Shown: piece after piece, positions 19,410 through 28,769 of the stretch
How positions within the stretch are numbered: position 1 is the stretch's first letter
How the letters are laid out: each line of letters opens with the position of its first letter
Assembly (NCBI RefSeq): GCF_008016455.1
Contig: NZ_SAXU01000001.1
Span: forward strand, 496,001-560,000
Reading direction: 5' to 3'
From: Brachyspira aalborgi
GTDB lineage: Bacteria; Spirochaetota; Brachyspiria; Brachyspirales; Brachyspiraceae
Length of the DNA: 64,000 bases
The notes under the pieces: generated by a model
Told to the model about the DNA's origin: nothing
Databases searched by the model: none
The model's input: only the letters and a program-made list of their open reading frames with translations
Translations under genes and position numbers: made by a program

Positions 19410-20183
19410 TTATTTAGGGCGTCCGAAACCGAAACCAAAGAAAACCTCAAAAACTAATGAAGAAAATTTATATTTGTCCCAAGCGTAATATTTAGCGCCT
19501 CCTTCTCCCAATTTATCCATATCAAATTCCATACCGAAATTATAAAGTAAATTTGCTCCAATCTTAAAAGCCCAAAGCTCAGACATATAAAAATTTTTCT
19601 CCAAATTCAATTTTACATAAGGCATTACGGGGACTTTATACATGTAAGATATTCTCTTAAAGTTGAATTCTTTATAACCGCCATCATAATAACTTCCTAA
19701 ACCGTCATTATGATAACTTCCTAATCCCCAATTAGCCTCATTTTTTCCTTTACCCGATTGGCTATATAGAGGAAGTAAAATACCCGCTCCTATCCCTAAA
19801 GAGATACCGTAATCAAAATTGAGTTTAGGCATTATCCCCAATATTAAACTATGGTAAATAAATCTATGTTTAGCCATTTCAGGATATTCTTTATATAATG
19901 TTCTAATTCTCATATAATGATTATATCCCGTTTCAAATAGGACGCTTACGCTACTTAAAACCCTGCTGTTTGGAAGCTCAAAATTAGCCCCTATATCTAA
20001 AAAAGCCGTCACAGATAAACCGCTATCTACTCTATCACCGCTAGAGATAATACTTTCTTCTCTATCTAATGCATAACTAAATTCTGTAGTAGCTCCAGCT
20101 CCAACTCCAAAAGCGAATTCAAAATTTGCAGAAAATAAATTATTTGAAAATATCATTATAAACAATATTATAAAAAATCTCAT
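19410..20183 (-). CDS. Predicted outer-membrane beta-barrel protein
   Basis: The 257-residue product begins with a signal peptide (MRFFIILFIMIFSNNLFSA). It then alternates amphipathic strands rich in Tyr, Gly and Phe (FEFAFGVGAGATTEFSYAL; VFEVFFGFGFG near the end), as expected for a small beta barrel. Conserved family membership was not identified. A 12-nt A/T homopolymer lies in its likely promoter (20235-20246), so expression could vary by slippage. It is convergent with hisS. Confidence 0.75.
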   Translation of the reverse strand: MRFFIILFIMIFSNNLFSANFEFAFGVGAGATTEFSYALDREESIISSGDRVDSGLSVTAFLDIGANFELPNSRVLSSVSVLFETGYNHYMRIRTLYKEYPEMAKHRFIYHSLILGIMPKLNFDYGISLGIGAGILLPLYSQSGKGKNEANWGLGSYHNDGLGSYYDGGYKEFNFKRISYMYKVPVMPYVKLNLEKNFYMSELWAFKIGANLLYNFGMEFDMDKLGEGGAKYYAWDKYKFSSLVFEVFFGFGFGRPK

Positions 20184-20643
20184 AAAAAATACCTCTTTAA
20201 TTTTATTTCAATATTTATTTAAGATATTACATACAAAAAAAAAAAACAAGGGACAAAACTATAAAAATAAGAAAAATTTAGAAAAAATTATTTATTTTAA
20301 ATTAATTATAATACATTTTATACATATTTTTAAGTTTATAGAAAAATAAAATTCGTAAATTTATTAAAATTTTAATTTCCACTTTAATGCTTATATATAA
20401 AAAATTATAAATATTTTTGATTTTTATGTTTAATTAATTGAGATTTATAAAATTATAAATTCTATAAGTTTATTAAAATTTAATCTTCAAATTATTATAT
20501 TTCAAAACAAAGTCAAAGTAATATAAATAAAATCAAATATTTATAAATGAACCAAATCCTATTAATTAGAACAAGAATAATTAAGTTTAAAATTTAAATA
20601 AATTCTATAATCCGCATATATTAAGCTTTAATTTAAATCAATT
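20184..20643. other. AT-rich intergenic region upstream of the outer-membrane protein gene
   Basis: These 460 bases contain the upstream region of the barrel protein with the A12 tract. Otherwise there is AT-rich sequence with several short TTTATAAAATT-like repeats. I see no open reading frame or RNA gene. Confidence 0.6.
20235..20246. repeat. A12 homopolymer in a promoter region
   Basis: Twelve consecutive A on the plus strand (T12 on the minus) lie about 50-65 bp upstream of the barrel-protein ATG. On the minus strand the tract lies between a TTGTCC and a TAATAT element that are 21 bp apart. Confidence 0.6.
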
Positions 20644-21423
20644 TTATTTATCTATAGAATTTTTTAATAATTCAATTATATTTTTATAATCATTTTCTTC
20701 GGCAAAATCTAAAGCGGTTTTTCCATCGTTATTTTTAATATTAATATCCGCTCCGTTTTCTATAAGAAGTTTGACGATTTCCTCATCGTCCGATATTGCC
20801 GCCTCCATTAAAGCCGTGTAGCCGTCCTTGTTTTGCGTATTGATTTCAACTCCGTTTTCTATAAGAAGTTTAACCGTTTCATAATTTCCAAAAGTAGAAG
20901 CGTATATTAAAGCGTTAGCTCCTTGCAAATCTTTATCATTAACATTAGCGCCATTTTCTATAAGTAATTTGCATATTTCGTAATTTATATAATCGTCTTC
21001 AGTCGAGGCGTTCATTAAAGCGGTAGTTCCTACATTATCTTTCCCATTTTCTATAGCGTTAATGTCCGCAAGTATTTTAACCGTTTCATAATAAAAACTT
21101 GAAGCTTCTATTAAAGCCGTTGAATTATCGTTATTTTTAGCGTTGATATTTGCTCCGTTTTCAATTAAAATTTTTACTACTTCGATATATCCGAATTTTG
21201 AAGCCAAAATTAAAGCCGTGTTATTTTCTTTATCTTTAGTTTCAATCAAACTTTTAATATTTACTTCTTTATCAATAATTGATTTAATCTTTTTAAAATC
21301 TCCGTCTTCTGCTGCTTTCAAAAATCGTTTTTCTTTAGGAGTTAATAAATCTTCTAATTTAAGAATTAAAAATATTAAAATTAAAATCGATAAAGATATT
21401 ATTATTTTTGTATAATTATTCAT
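20644..21423 (-). CDS. Ankyrin-repeat protein with N-terminal membrane anchor
   Basis: The 259-residue protein has one N-terminal hydrophobic segment (IIISLSILILIFLILKL, about 8-24) and then about six ankyrin repeats with the recurring pattern TALxxAxxxxxxEIVKLLIENGADIN. It is likely anchored in the inner membrane or exported, with the repeats as a protein-binding surface. The partner is unknown. The gene stands alone between two intergenic regions. Confidence 0.85.
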   Translation of the reverse strand: MNNYTKIIISLSILILIFLILKLEDLLTPKEKRFLKAAEDGDFKKIKSIIDKEVNIKSLIETKDKENNTALILASKFGYIEVVKILIENGANINAKNNDNSTALIEASSFYYETVKILADINAIENGKDNVGTTALMNASTEDDYINYEICKLLIENGANVNDKDLQGANALIYASTFGNYETVKLLIENGVEINTQNKDGYTALMEAAISDDEEIVKLLIENGADINIKNNDGKTALDFAEENDYKNIIELLKNSIDK

Positions 21424-21521
21424 AAATACTCCAATTAAATTATTTGCTATATTATAAATTATTTTTTAAAAATAAAATACTTTTAATTTTTAAATTAGTT
21501 GAAAAAAATTAAAAATTAGGC

Positions 21522-21550
21522 TTGACAAAATTTCAAATATGTATTACTAT
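21522..21550 (+). promoter_or_regulatory. Predicted trpB promoter
   Basis: TTGACA (21522-21527) and TACTAT (21545-21550) are 17 bp apart. The leader of about 30 nt has no visible Trp-codon peptide or attenuator. Confidence 0.6.
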
Positions 21551-21587
21551 TTATAGTATTGTTTAATAAAATTATGGAGGATTAAAA

Positions 21588-22841
21588 ATGACAAATAGTA
21601 ATAATGGATTCTTTGGGAAATTTGGCGGAAGATTTGTTCCTGAAGAATTAGAAAAAATCTTAATCGAATTAGAAAAAGCATTTTCGCATTATATCAACGA
21701 TAAAGATTTTTTAAACGAATTAAACGAATTGAGAGACGATTTTATAGGTAGACCGACTCCTTTAATGTTTGCAAAAAATCTATCCGAAAAAATTGGCGGA
21801 GCTAAAATTTATGTCAAATTGGAAGGCTTGGCTCATACGGGCGCTCATAAAATCAATAACGCGATAGGACAGGCTTTACTCGCTAAAAAAATGGGCAAGA
21901 AAAAAGTAATTGCCGAAACGGGAGCGGGACAACATGGACTTGCAACGGCTTCGGCATGCGCAAAATTGGGACTCGAATGTTCTATTTATATGGGAGAAAT
22001 CGATGTTAAAAGACAACAACCGAATGTAGCTTCTATGGAATTATACGGAGCTAAAGTCGTGCCTGTAAAAATTGGCGGAAGAGGATTAAAAGATGCGGTA
22101 GATATGGCGCTTCAAGATTGGATTAAAGATTTGAGCGACACTCATTATTTGCTTGGAAGCGCGGTAGGACCTAGTCCTTATCCCGATATTGTGAGAACAT
22201 TTCAATCGGTAATTGGCAGAGAATTAGAAAAACAAATTAAAGAAAAAAATTTAAATGTTAAAGCTTTGATTGCATGCGTTGGAGGAGGCTCTAACGCGAT
22301 AGGTTTTTTTGAGCCTTTTATAGAAAAACAGAATCCTAAACTTATCGCAGTTGAAGGCGGAGGAATAAGTATGAATCTTGGAGAAAATGCGGTTAGAATG
22401 AAAAATCCTTACGCTAAAGATTTTACAGCTCAAGGTTATAGAAGTAAATTTATATTAAAAGAAAATGAAGAGATAGCGGAAACTATGTCAATATCGGCGG
22501 GCTTGGATTATCCTGGAGTTGGACCTCAACTTGCATATTTGGGAGAAAGCGGAAGAATAGAGTTTACTTATGCAACAGATGAAGAAACCGTTAATGCCGT
22601 TAAAGAGTTCGCTAAAAACGAAGGCATTATATTCGCGTTAGAAAGCGCTCATGCGGGAGCAAAAGCTATAGAATATGCAAAAAATTATAATAAGGACGAT
22701 GTTATTATAGTTAATATGTCGGGCAGAGGAGATAAAGATATTTTTATAACCTCGCCAATATTCCGCCCAAACGAATGGAAAAACTTTTTGAAAAGCGAAT
22801 TGGATAGATTGGAGAAAAATGTAGATATTCATAAATTCTAA
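21588..22841 (+). CDS. trpB: Tryptophan synthase beta subunit
   Basis: TrpB joins indole and serine to make tryptophan with PLP. The 417-residue protein is of the canonical TrpB1 type, starting with FGKFGGRFVPEELE. The PLP lysine is about K88 in HTGAHKINNAIGQAL, the substrate loop is ETGAGQHG and the phosphate-binding run is CVGGGSNAIG. ATGGAGG serves as ribosome-binding site. There is no trpA or any other trp gene beside it, so it probably works with free indole or with distant trpA. Confidence 0.97.
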   Translation: MTNSNNGFFGKFGGRFVPEELEKILIELEKAFSHYINDKDFLNELNELRDDFIGRPTPLMFAKNLSEKIGGAKIYVKLEGLAHTGAHKINNAIGQALLAKKMGKKKVIAETGAGQHGLATASACAKLGLECSIYMGEIDVKRQQPNVASMELYGAKVVPVKIGGRGLKDAVDMALQDWIKDLSDTHYLLGSAVGPSPYPDIVRTFQSVIGRELEKQIKEKNLNVKALIACVGGGSNAIGFFEPFIEKQNPKLIAVEGGGISMNLGENAVRMKNPYAKDFTAQGYRSKFILKENEEIAETMSISAGLDYPGVGPQLAYLGESGRIEFTYATDEETVNAVKEFAKNEGIIFALESAHAGAKAIEYAKNYNKDDVIIVNMSGRGDKDIFITSPIFRPNEWKNFLKSELDRLEKNVDIHKF

Positions 22842-23158
22842 TATTTTAATACAATTATAATAGGCTTTGTTTAATTAATAATTTATTTAATGATTTTAAA
22901 TTTATAAATAAAGCCTATTGTTTATTTTGAAGTAAAGTAAAATTTATTTTTTACTATCGATAATAAATAATGAATAATTTTACGCACTTTTTATAAAAAG
23001 TATCTATTAATTAAAGTCAAATTTTAAATGAAATAGAATCTTATTAATTTTCTATTATCTTTTATAATTATATAAAAACTTAATTTATTTATATTATTGA
23101 CTTATATATAAATTCGCATTATTCTATTTGTCTAAAAAATAATTTAAGGAAAGATAAT
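22842..23158. other. Intergenic region after trpB
   Basis: It holds the trpB terminator (22859-22930). Beyond it there is only AT-rich sequence leading to the next gene. No coding region is seen. Confidence 0.6.
22859..22930 (+). terminator. trpB terminator
   Basis: Ten-base arms AATAGGCTTT (22859-22868) and AAAGCCTATT (22910-22919) pair perfectly across an AT-rich 41-nt loop that can extend the stem. GTTTATTTTG follows. Confidence 0.7.
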
Positions 23159-24571
23159 TTGAAATTGCCTTTAAGTATCGAAGAAATTAACGATATCGTA
23201 GAAAAAAATTATAATAATAAATACGATAAAATTACCGCGTTTATAAAAGATTCTGAAATTTCAAATGTTTTTATAAAAGATAAAAGCGTCAAAGTTTCTC
23301 CAAAAGTTATAAAATATATTATTGGAGAATATTTAAACTTAAAAGAAATTTTGAGATTGGATAATGTCGATAATATCGGCTATTCTTTAGATAACAATTC
23401 TTTTAGAGAAGCGCTTGAAAAAATTTATATTGCAAGCAAAAAAGACAATAAAACTAAAAATATACTTTATCCTTATTGCATATTCGCTTCAAACGATCAG
23501 ATTAATAATTTGTATAAAGAAGCTAAAGAAATTGCAAGCTCAAGGTCTAAATATGCGTCATTTATGTTTGAGGCTATAGCTTTAAACGGAACGAAAACGG
23601 CTTTGAATTTGGTTTACGAAGCTTCAAAAAAATTAAAACAAAAAACCGTTAGATTTACTTGCAAGGCTATTTTGAATTTAATCGCAAAAGAAATTGGAAT
23701 TCATGTAGAAGTTTTTGCAGATAAAATAATTCCCGATTTTGATTTTGATAAAGATGGAATAAGAATAGTTGAAGCAGAAAATAAAAAATTCAAAATAACT
23801 TTAAAAAATGATTTTAGCATTTCAATATTTGATGAAGAAAAAAATAAAGAGTTTAAAAATTTTCCTAAAGATTTTCCCGAAAATGATAAAAAAGAACTTT
23901 CAAAATTAAAGAGCGAAATTAACAGAGTTTTAAAAATACAAACGGAAAGATTGCAATATGTTTTTTTGGACGGTAGAAAATGGAGTTTTGAAGATTGGAA
24001 AGAAATATTTTTTAATAATCCTTTAATAAAAGATTTTGCAATAAAACTTATATGGGGTGTTTACGATAAAAAAAATAAATTATTAAAAACTTTTAGATAT
24101 ATGGAAGACGGTTCTTTTAATAACGAAGACGATGAAGAGATAAAATTAGAAGATAAAAAATTAAAAGATAAAATTTTAATCGGACTAATAAGTCCAATAG
24201 AGATAAATAAAAAAATTATAGAAAAGTGGCAAATACAATTAAACGATTATGAGATAGTTCAACCTTTTAATCAACTTTCTACAAAAACAAAAAAAGAATT
24301 AATAAAAAAAATTCCTTCAGTTGTCACAGTTCGAACAATTAGAGGATTGGCTTCAAAATTATGTTTAGAAACGGAATTCGGAGACGGGGGATTTATATAC
24401 GGTTATTATTTATTCGACACTTATAACGAGGCTTATTTAGAAATTATAACTTCGGGCATTTTTTACGGCGCTTATAATGACGAAGAAATTAACATAAAAA
24501 TAAATTTCAGAAATGCGGATGAAAGATTTGAATACGGCGCTTATTTAATACTCTCTAATTATTTGAAATAA
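23159..24571 (+). CDS. DUF4132-containing protein
   Basis: The 470-residue cytoplasmic protein starts at TTG behind AAGGA. The C-terminal 150 residues (IEKWQIQLNDYEIVQPFNQL onward, with TEFGDGGFIYGYYLFDTYNEAYLEI) match the DUF4132 pattern seen in MolR-like and WGR-associated proteins. The N-terminal 250 residues are helical and of HEAT-like character. The function is unknown. This copy lacks the WGR domain and the very long N-terminus of larger relatives. Confidence 0.75.
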   Translation: MKLPLSIEEINDIVEKNYNNKYDKITAFIKDSEISNVFIKDKSVKVSPKVIKYIIGEYLNLKEILRLDNVDNIGYSLDNNSFREALEKIYIASKKDNKTKNILYPYCIFASNDQINNLYKEAKEIASSRSKYASFMFEAIALNGTKTALNLVYEASKKLKQKTVRFTCKAILNLIAKEIGIHVEVFADKIIPDFDFDKDGIRIVEAENKKFKITLKNDFSISIFDEEKNKEFKNFPKDFPENDKKELSKLKSEINRVLKIQTERLQYVFLDGRKWSFEDWKEIFFNNPLIKDFAIKLIWGVYDKKNKLLKTFRYMEDGSFNNEDDEEIKLEDKKLKDKILIGLISPIEINKKIIEKWQIQLNDYEIVQPFNQLSTKTKKELIKKIPSVVTVRTIRGLASKLCLETEFGDGGFIYGYYLFDTYNEAYLEIITSGIFYGAYNDEEINIKINFRNADERFEYGAYLILSNYLK

Positions 24572-24620
24572 TGCGATATTTTATTAATAAAACAAATCTT
24601 ATAATTTGGCATTTGTAAAA

Positions 24621-26324
24621 TTATAATCTATCAATAATAATATTAATTCTTTTTAAAAAATAATTAACATTTTTTAAACTTTCCGAAAGCAAAAAATCTA
24701 ATCTTTTTTTAATATCGGCTTCTACTCTCTCGCTCATTATAATAACCGCGGATAAAATATTTTTTAATATCGGAGCTTTTTCTTTATATTTTTCTATTAT
24801 ATTTATTATTTCGTTATAATCGTTTTTTTTATAATTTATTAAAATATTTCTAAACTCTTCTAAAATATTTTTTAATTCAATGTAGGCTTTTTTTATATCG
24901 TCTTTTTTGTCTATCTTATATAATTTTTCCGCTATATTTAAAACTTTTTCTCTCGCTTTATCTTCTAAAAAATTTTCTATAATATCTTCTTTAAAAGAAT
25001 TTATATCAATCGCATCGGATTTTATTCTTCCTATAAACATTTTTGAATATTTATTTTTTAATTCTTTAAAATATTCAATTTGGTTTTCAAAAATAAATTC
25101 GGTAGGCGGATAAACATTTACATTTGAATTATTTTTTATAGCGTCAAAATAATAAGATTCCATAGTCTTTAATTTGCTCGTTTTATTAATCATATATTCG
25201 TAAGATAAAGCATGCTTAATATGTCTTTGATAGTAAGGATAACTATTGTCAAAACCGATTAAAAGAACTTTGTCGAAATTAGTATAATAAGCGAAATCTA
25301 TCATTGTAGTCGCAACTGTGCTTGAAGTCGTAAGCGAAGATATATCGGTAAACTTTTTTAAATATTCAACAATTCCTAAATTGTCAGTTGAAGTAAATCT
25401 TATAATTTTTGTTCTATCATAAATAATTTTTGGAATAATTTTATTGCAAGCTATATCCATTACTAAATAAGGAAATTTTTTATTTTCGCATACAAAATCT
25501 AAAGAATTAAAAAATCCTCCATCAACAGTTATAATAAAATCGGGAATAATTCCATTTTTGCATAAAACCGAATAACTCGTATCAACGCATATTATTATTA
25601 AATTTTTTCTATGAGTTTTAATTTTTTCTATATAATTTATTAAAGTTGGACCAGGGCAGATAAGCAAAGCATTAAAACCATTAAACGCATTTTTAAAAAC
25701 AGAAATATCGGAAGATTTATTTACATATTCGCTATTTAAAATTATATTTTTTGTCCAAATATTTTCAAAATACAAATTCGTCCATATATTTGAAAATTCT
25801 TTTTCAATATTATTTAATATCTCTTCGTAAAATTTATTAGCTTTATCTTTTTCTTCTTTTGTAAGAGACGGAAGCAAAACCAAACTTACTCCGTTTATAT
25901 TTTTGTAATCTACAATTTTATTTATATAATCAATATTGTCTTCGGCATAAATAAAGAAAATATTTTTTTTGTCGGTATTAAAAATATTATAATAAGAATA
26001 TTTAAATAAATAATCGTCTTCTACGACTACTATTATTTTTAAACTTTCCAAAATTTTTTTATCAAAATAATTTTCAATATTTTCAATCAAATATTTAATA
26101 ATATAACCCAAACCGTAGCCGTAAATTATAAGAAGATTTTTATTTTTATTGATTTTTTCTAAAGCTCTTTTGCATTCGTTTTCAATATTATATTTGCTAT
26201 GAACCGCTCTATTATTTTTATAAGCTATAATAAAACCGTCTGTATTTTTTTCTATTTTGTATTCGCTTTTTTTATTATTCAAATCATTGTTTAAAGCGTT
26301 ATGCAATTTTACCGAAATATTCAT
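24621..26324 (-). CDS. MAF/DUF115 motility-accessory-factor-type glycosyltransferase
   Basis: The 567-residue protein has the DUF115 core, with LLICPGPTL near 215, VDTSYSVLCKNGIIPDFIITVDGG-type sequence near 250 and LLIGFDNSYPYY near 365. This resembles Maf proteins that attach nonulosonic acids to flagellin in other bacteria. Maf-family genes occur in flagellated bacteria, consistent with a spirochaete. The acceptor here is not shown by context, as neighbours are a DUF4132 protein and a Cof phosphatase. The C-terminal 150 residues are a long helical region. Confidence 0.8.
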   Translation of the reverse strand: MNISVKLHNALNNDLNNKKSEYKIEKNTDGFIIAYKNNRAVHSKYNIENECKRALEKINKNKNLLIIYGYGLGYIIKYLIENIENYFDKKILESLKIIVVVEDDYLFKYSYYNIFNTDKKNIFFIYAEDNIDYINKIVDYKNINGVSLVLLPSLTKEEKDKANKFYEEILNNIEKEFSNIWTNLYFENIWTKNIILNSEYVNKSSDISVFKNAFNGFNALLICPGPTLINYIEKIKTHRKNLIIICVDTSYSVLCKNGIIPDFIITVDGGFFNSLDFVCENKKFPYLVMDIACNKIIPKIIYDRTKIIRFTSTDNLGIVEYLKKFTDISSLTTSSTVATTMIDFAYYTNFDKVLLIGFDNSYPYYQRHIKHALSYEYMINKTSKLKTMESYYFDAIKNNSNVNVYPPTEFIFENQIEYFKELKNKYSKMFIGRIKSDAIDINSFKEDIIENFLEDKAREKVLNIAEKLYKIDKKDDIKKAYIELKNILEEFRNILINYKKNDYNEIINIIEKYKEKAPILKNILSAVIIMSERVEADIKKRLDFLLSESLKNVNYFLKRINIIIDRL

Positions 26325-26454
26325 AAAATAATTTAATCTTTAAATTAAACAAGTATTATAATTTTTGTCGGATATTTCATTTTCATTATTAGTAAAAGAT
26401 TTCATTTTGTTTATATAATTTATAATAATCTCATAAAAAATTTTATATTTAATA

Positions 26455-27252
26455 TTATAAATCAAGAAAATCTTTTAAGAATTTTCCAACGCCGTCATCA
26501 TTATTATTTAAAGCTACATAATCGGCGCTCTTTTTAAGTTCTTCCTCTCCGTTTTCCATAGCGACTCCGACTCCCGCAAACTCAATCATTTCAATATCGT
26601 TGTAATTATCGCCGAAAGCGATTACATTTTCTCTCTTTATTCCTTTTTTATCGCAAAGCCATTTTAGGGCAGAACCTTTATTTATTCCGTCTCTCAATAT
26701 TTCCAAAAAATTTGTATGCGAAAAAGAAGTATGAACTTTAACGGTTTCTCTTATTTCGTCTTGCAATTTTTCCAAAACTTCTCTATCGCCTATAAAAAGC
26801 ATTTTGCTAAATTCAAATTTTTCTATATTATGTAAACCTATAAAAATTTCTTTAAGGTTTTCTTTTTGAACATATCTTCTAAAATAAAAATCTTCTTCAG
26901 AGGCTATATATTTATTTCCGCAATAAACATGCAAATAAACATCGTATTTTTTATAAATATCCATTATTTTAAAAGCGGTTTTTTCTTCCAAAGGCTCGTT
27001 ATAAACAAATTTTCCGCTGTCATCGACAATTAAAGAACCGTTAAGAACTATGGACTCGTTTTTATTATTTAAATAATTTTTATAGCGAATCATTCCCTCA
27101 AAAGGTCTGCCCGTAGATAAAATTATTTCTACTCCGTTATTCATTAAATATTCAAAAATTTCTTTGTTGTATTTGCTTATTTCACTTTCGTTATTTAATA
27201 AAGTGGCGTCCAAATCTGTGGCTATTAATTTTATATTTTTTAAATTATTCAT
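26455..27252 (-). CDS. Cof-type HAD phosphatase
   Basis: The 265-residue HAD-IIB protein has motif I DLDATLL (residues 13-19), motif II STGR, the conserved lysine region and motif IV FGDNYNDIEMIEFAG, followed by VAMENGEEELKKSADYVA as in Cof/YidA enzymes. These dephosphorylate sugar phosphates or cofactors such as pyridoxal phosphate. The substrate cannot be told. It is a single gene. Confidence 0.92.
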   Translation of the reverse strand: MNNLKNIKLIATDLDATLLNNESEISKYNKEIFEYLMNNGVEIILSTGRPFEGMIRYKNYLNNKNESIVLNGSLIVDDSGKFVYNEPLEEKTAFKIMDIYKKYDVYLHVYCGNKYIASEEDFYFRRYVQKENLKEIFIGLHNIEKFEFSKMLFIGDREVLEKLQDEIRETVKVHTSFSHTNFLEILRDGINKGSALKWLCDKKGIKRENVIAFGDNYNDIEMIEFAGVGVAMENGEEELKKSADYVALNNNDDGVGKFLKDFLDL

Positions 27253-27425
27253 AGCTATAAATTATAATATATATTATTTTAAAAACAAGCGATTTGATAA
27301 AGGTAATATAGATAATATTTTGACAAATTAAAATAAAATTTTTTAGTTATTTACAAAAAACATAATTTTACAATACTGAAATAAATCGTTAAAATAATTT
27401 TTTATAATTAATTACAATTTAACGC

Positions 27426-27453
27426 TTGCAATAAATTTCAAATATGTTATAAT
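27426..27453 (+). promoter_or_regulatory. Promoter of the tRNA-Ser/tRNA-Arg pair
   Basis: TTGCAA (27426-27431) and TATAAT (27448-27453) are 16 bp apart, placing the start at about 27460, right at the tRNA-Ser 5' end. Confidence 0.65.
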
Positions 27454-27460
27454 TTTTAGT

Positions 27461-27543
27461 GGAAAGTTCGTTCAATTGGTAGAGCAGCGGTCTTGAAAAC
27501 CGCCGGGCTAACACCCATGTGGGTTCGAGTCCCACACTTTCCG
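27461..27543 (+). tRNA. tRNA-Ser (anticodon UGA)
   Basis: Acceptor GGAAAGT pairs with ACTTTCC. The anticodon stem GCGGT/ACCGC holds the loop CTTGAAA, giving UGA. The variable arm is long, with GGG/CCC pairing, as expected of class II tRNAs. The T arm GTGGG TTCGAGT CCCAC is standard, and discriminator G fits serine. CCA is not encoded. Confidence 0.93.
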
Positions 27544-27552
27544 AATTTATAC

Positions 27553-27625
27553 GGGGCTTTAGCTCATCTGGATAGAGCGCTGGTTTCCTAAACCGGGTGG
27601 GCAGGTTCGAGTCCTGTAAGCCCCA
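27553..27625 (+). tRNA. tRNA-Arg (anticodon CCU)
   Basis: Acceptor GGGGCTT pairs with AAGCCCC, discriminator A. The anticodon stem CTGGT/ACCGG holds the loop TTCCTAA, giving CCU for AGG codons. The T arm is GCAGG TTCGAGT CCTGT. It lies 9 nt after tRNA-Ser, so they are probably co-transcribed. Confidence 0.95.
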
Positions 27626-27670
27626 ATTATGTCTAAATTTAAAAAATATTTGAATTATGAGATATAAAAA

Positions 27671-28231
27671 ATGACTATAAAAAATCATATTTCATACTTG
27701 CTTAATATTAATAAACTCAAAAAGATAAAGCTAATAGTTTCCGATATTGACGGAGTAATGACTGACGGAAGAATTATATTTGACGATAACGGAGTCGAGA
27801 GTAAATTTTTTAATACTTTAGACGGAATGGGAATAGTTATGGCGTTGAAATCCGACATAAAAATTGCTATAATATCGGGAGGAAAAGCTAATTGCGTGAG
27901 AGAAAGATTCGATAAATTTAAAGCGCATAATTTTGAAGATTTAATACTTGGAGAAGATTATAAAATGCCTTCAATTTTGACTTTAATTAAAAAATATAGT
28001 TTAAATAAAGAGGAATTGGCATATATAGGAGACGATATTATAGATTTAGCGCCTATTAAATATGCGGGAGTTTCATTTGTTCCTAAAAATGCAATTAAAG
28101 AAGCTAAAAAATTGGCTACTATAACGATAAATAAAAAAGGCGGCGATGGAGTCGTGAGAGAGGTTATAGATATGATTTTAAAAGCAAAGGGGCTTTATAA
28201 TGAAGTTATTAAAGAAATTTGCAAGCTTTAA
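27671..28231 (+). CDS. kdsC: KdsC-like KDO-8-phosphate phosphatase (HAD type C0)
   Basis: The 186-residue protein has motif I DIDGVMTDG (25-33), FNTLDGMGIVMALK, motif II IISGG and motif IV IGDDIIDLAPIKYAG, matching the KdsC/YrbI family that makes KDO for lipopolysaccharide core. It overlaps the start of lptC by 32 nt, which ties it to envelope biogenesis. Other family members act on related nonulosonates, so the substrate is probable rather than proven. Confidence 0.88.
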   Translation: MTIKNHISYLLNINKLKKIKLIVSDIDGVMTDGRIIFDDNGVESKFFNTLDGMGIVMALKSDIKIAIISGGKANCVRERFDKFKAHNFEDLILGEDYKMPSILTLIKKYSLNKEELAYIGDDIIDLAPIKYAGVSFVPKNAIKEAKKLATITINKKGGDGVVREVIDMILKAKGLYNEVIKEICKL

Positions 28232-28769
28232 TTTGATTATAATTTTTATTATTTTTTCTTGCACGAATTTTAACGAAATTGACAATAATAATATGAGTGA
28301 AGAATTTATTCCTCCGCCTGAAATGGAATTTTTCGGTTTTAGAAGAGAAAGCTATAATACAAATTTTAAGCAGATGGAATTATTTGCAACGAACGCTAAA
28401 TTTTACGAAAAAAGAAAAATGATAGAGCTTTACGATATGCAAACTTATACTTATGAATCAAATAAAAAAGTTGCCGCAAGAGTATCGGGAGATTTTGTTA
28501 ATGTAAATCAAGATAGTTTATTTATCGATATATTTACAAATGTTGTAGCAAAATCTTCTAATAATACGACTTTATACAGCAAGCATATTCAATGGGATAA
28601 TCAAAATAAACTTTTTATGAGTCCCGGTCCCGTTAAAGTGGAGCAAGAAGACGGAAGTTGGTTAACGGGAAGTAGTATGATAGGCGATATGTCTATGGAA
28701 AATATAATTATATATAATGAAGTTGACGAAGGAAACGCTATAGGAGTGCCAATTGAAGAAGAACAATAA
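28200..28769 (+). CDS. lptC: LptC-like lipoprotein of the LPS export bridge
   Basis: The 189-residue product has a lipoprotein signal with lipobox-like IIFSC at about residues 17-21. The remaining beta-jellyroll-like sequence (MELFATNAKFYEKRKMIELY; VSGDFVNVNQDSLFIDIF) has the LptC pattern. LptC links the LptBFG transporter to periplasmic LptA. The anchor in usual LptC is a transmembrane helix, so a lipid anchor is a variation. The ATG follows AAAGGGG. It overlaps the next gene by 17 nt. Confidence 0.75.
   Translation: MKLLKKFASFNLIIIFIIFSCTNFNEIDNNNMSEEFIPPPEMEFFGFRRESYNTNFKQMELFATNAKFYEKRKMIELYDMQTYTYESNKKVAARVSGDFVNVNQDSLFIDIFTNVVAKSSNNTTLYSKHIQWDNQNKLFMSPGPVKVEQEDGSWLTGSSMIGDMSMENIIIYNEVDEGNAIGVPIEEEQ

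Noticed and set aside
27461-27543. Second tRNA-Sec (loop contains TTGAAA)
   Set aside because: The anticodon is UGA with a 7-bp acceptor stem and serine features. It is an ordinary tRNA-Ser.
27419-27688. Minus-strand ORF with RHNWGLQDSNLPTRF and GLEPTWVLARRF
   Set aside because: It is the antisense of the two tRNA genes. This translation is a well-known artefact of tRNA clusters.
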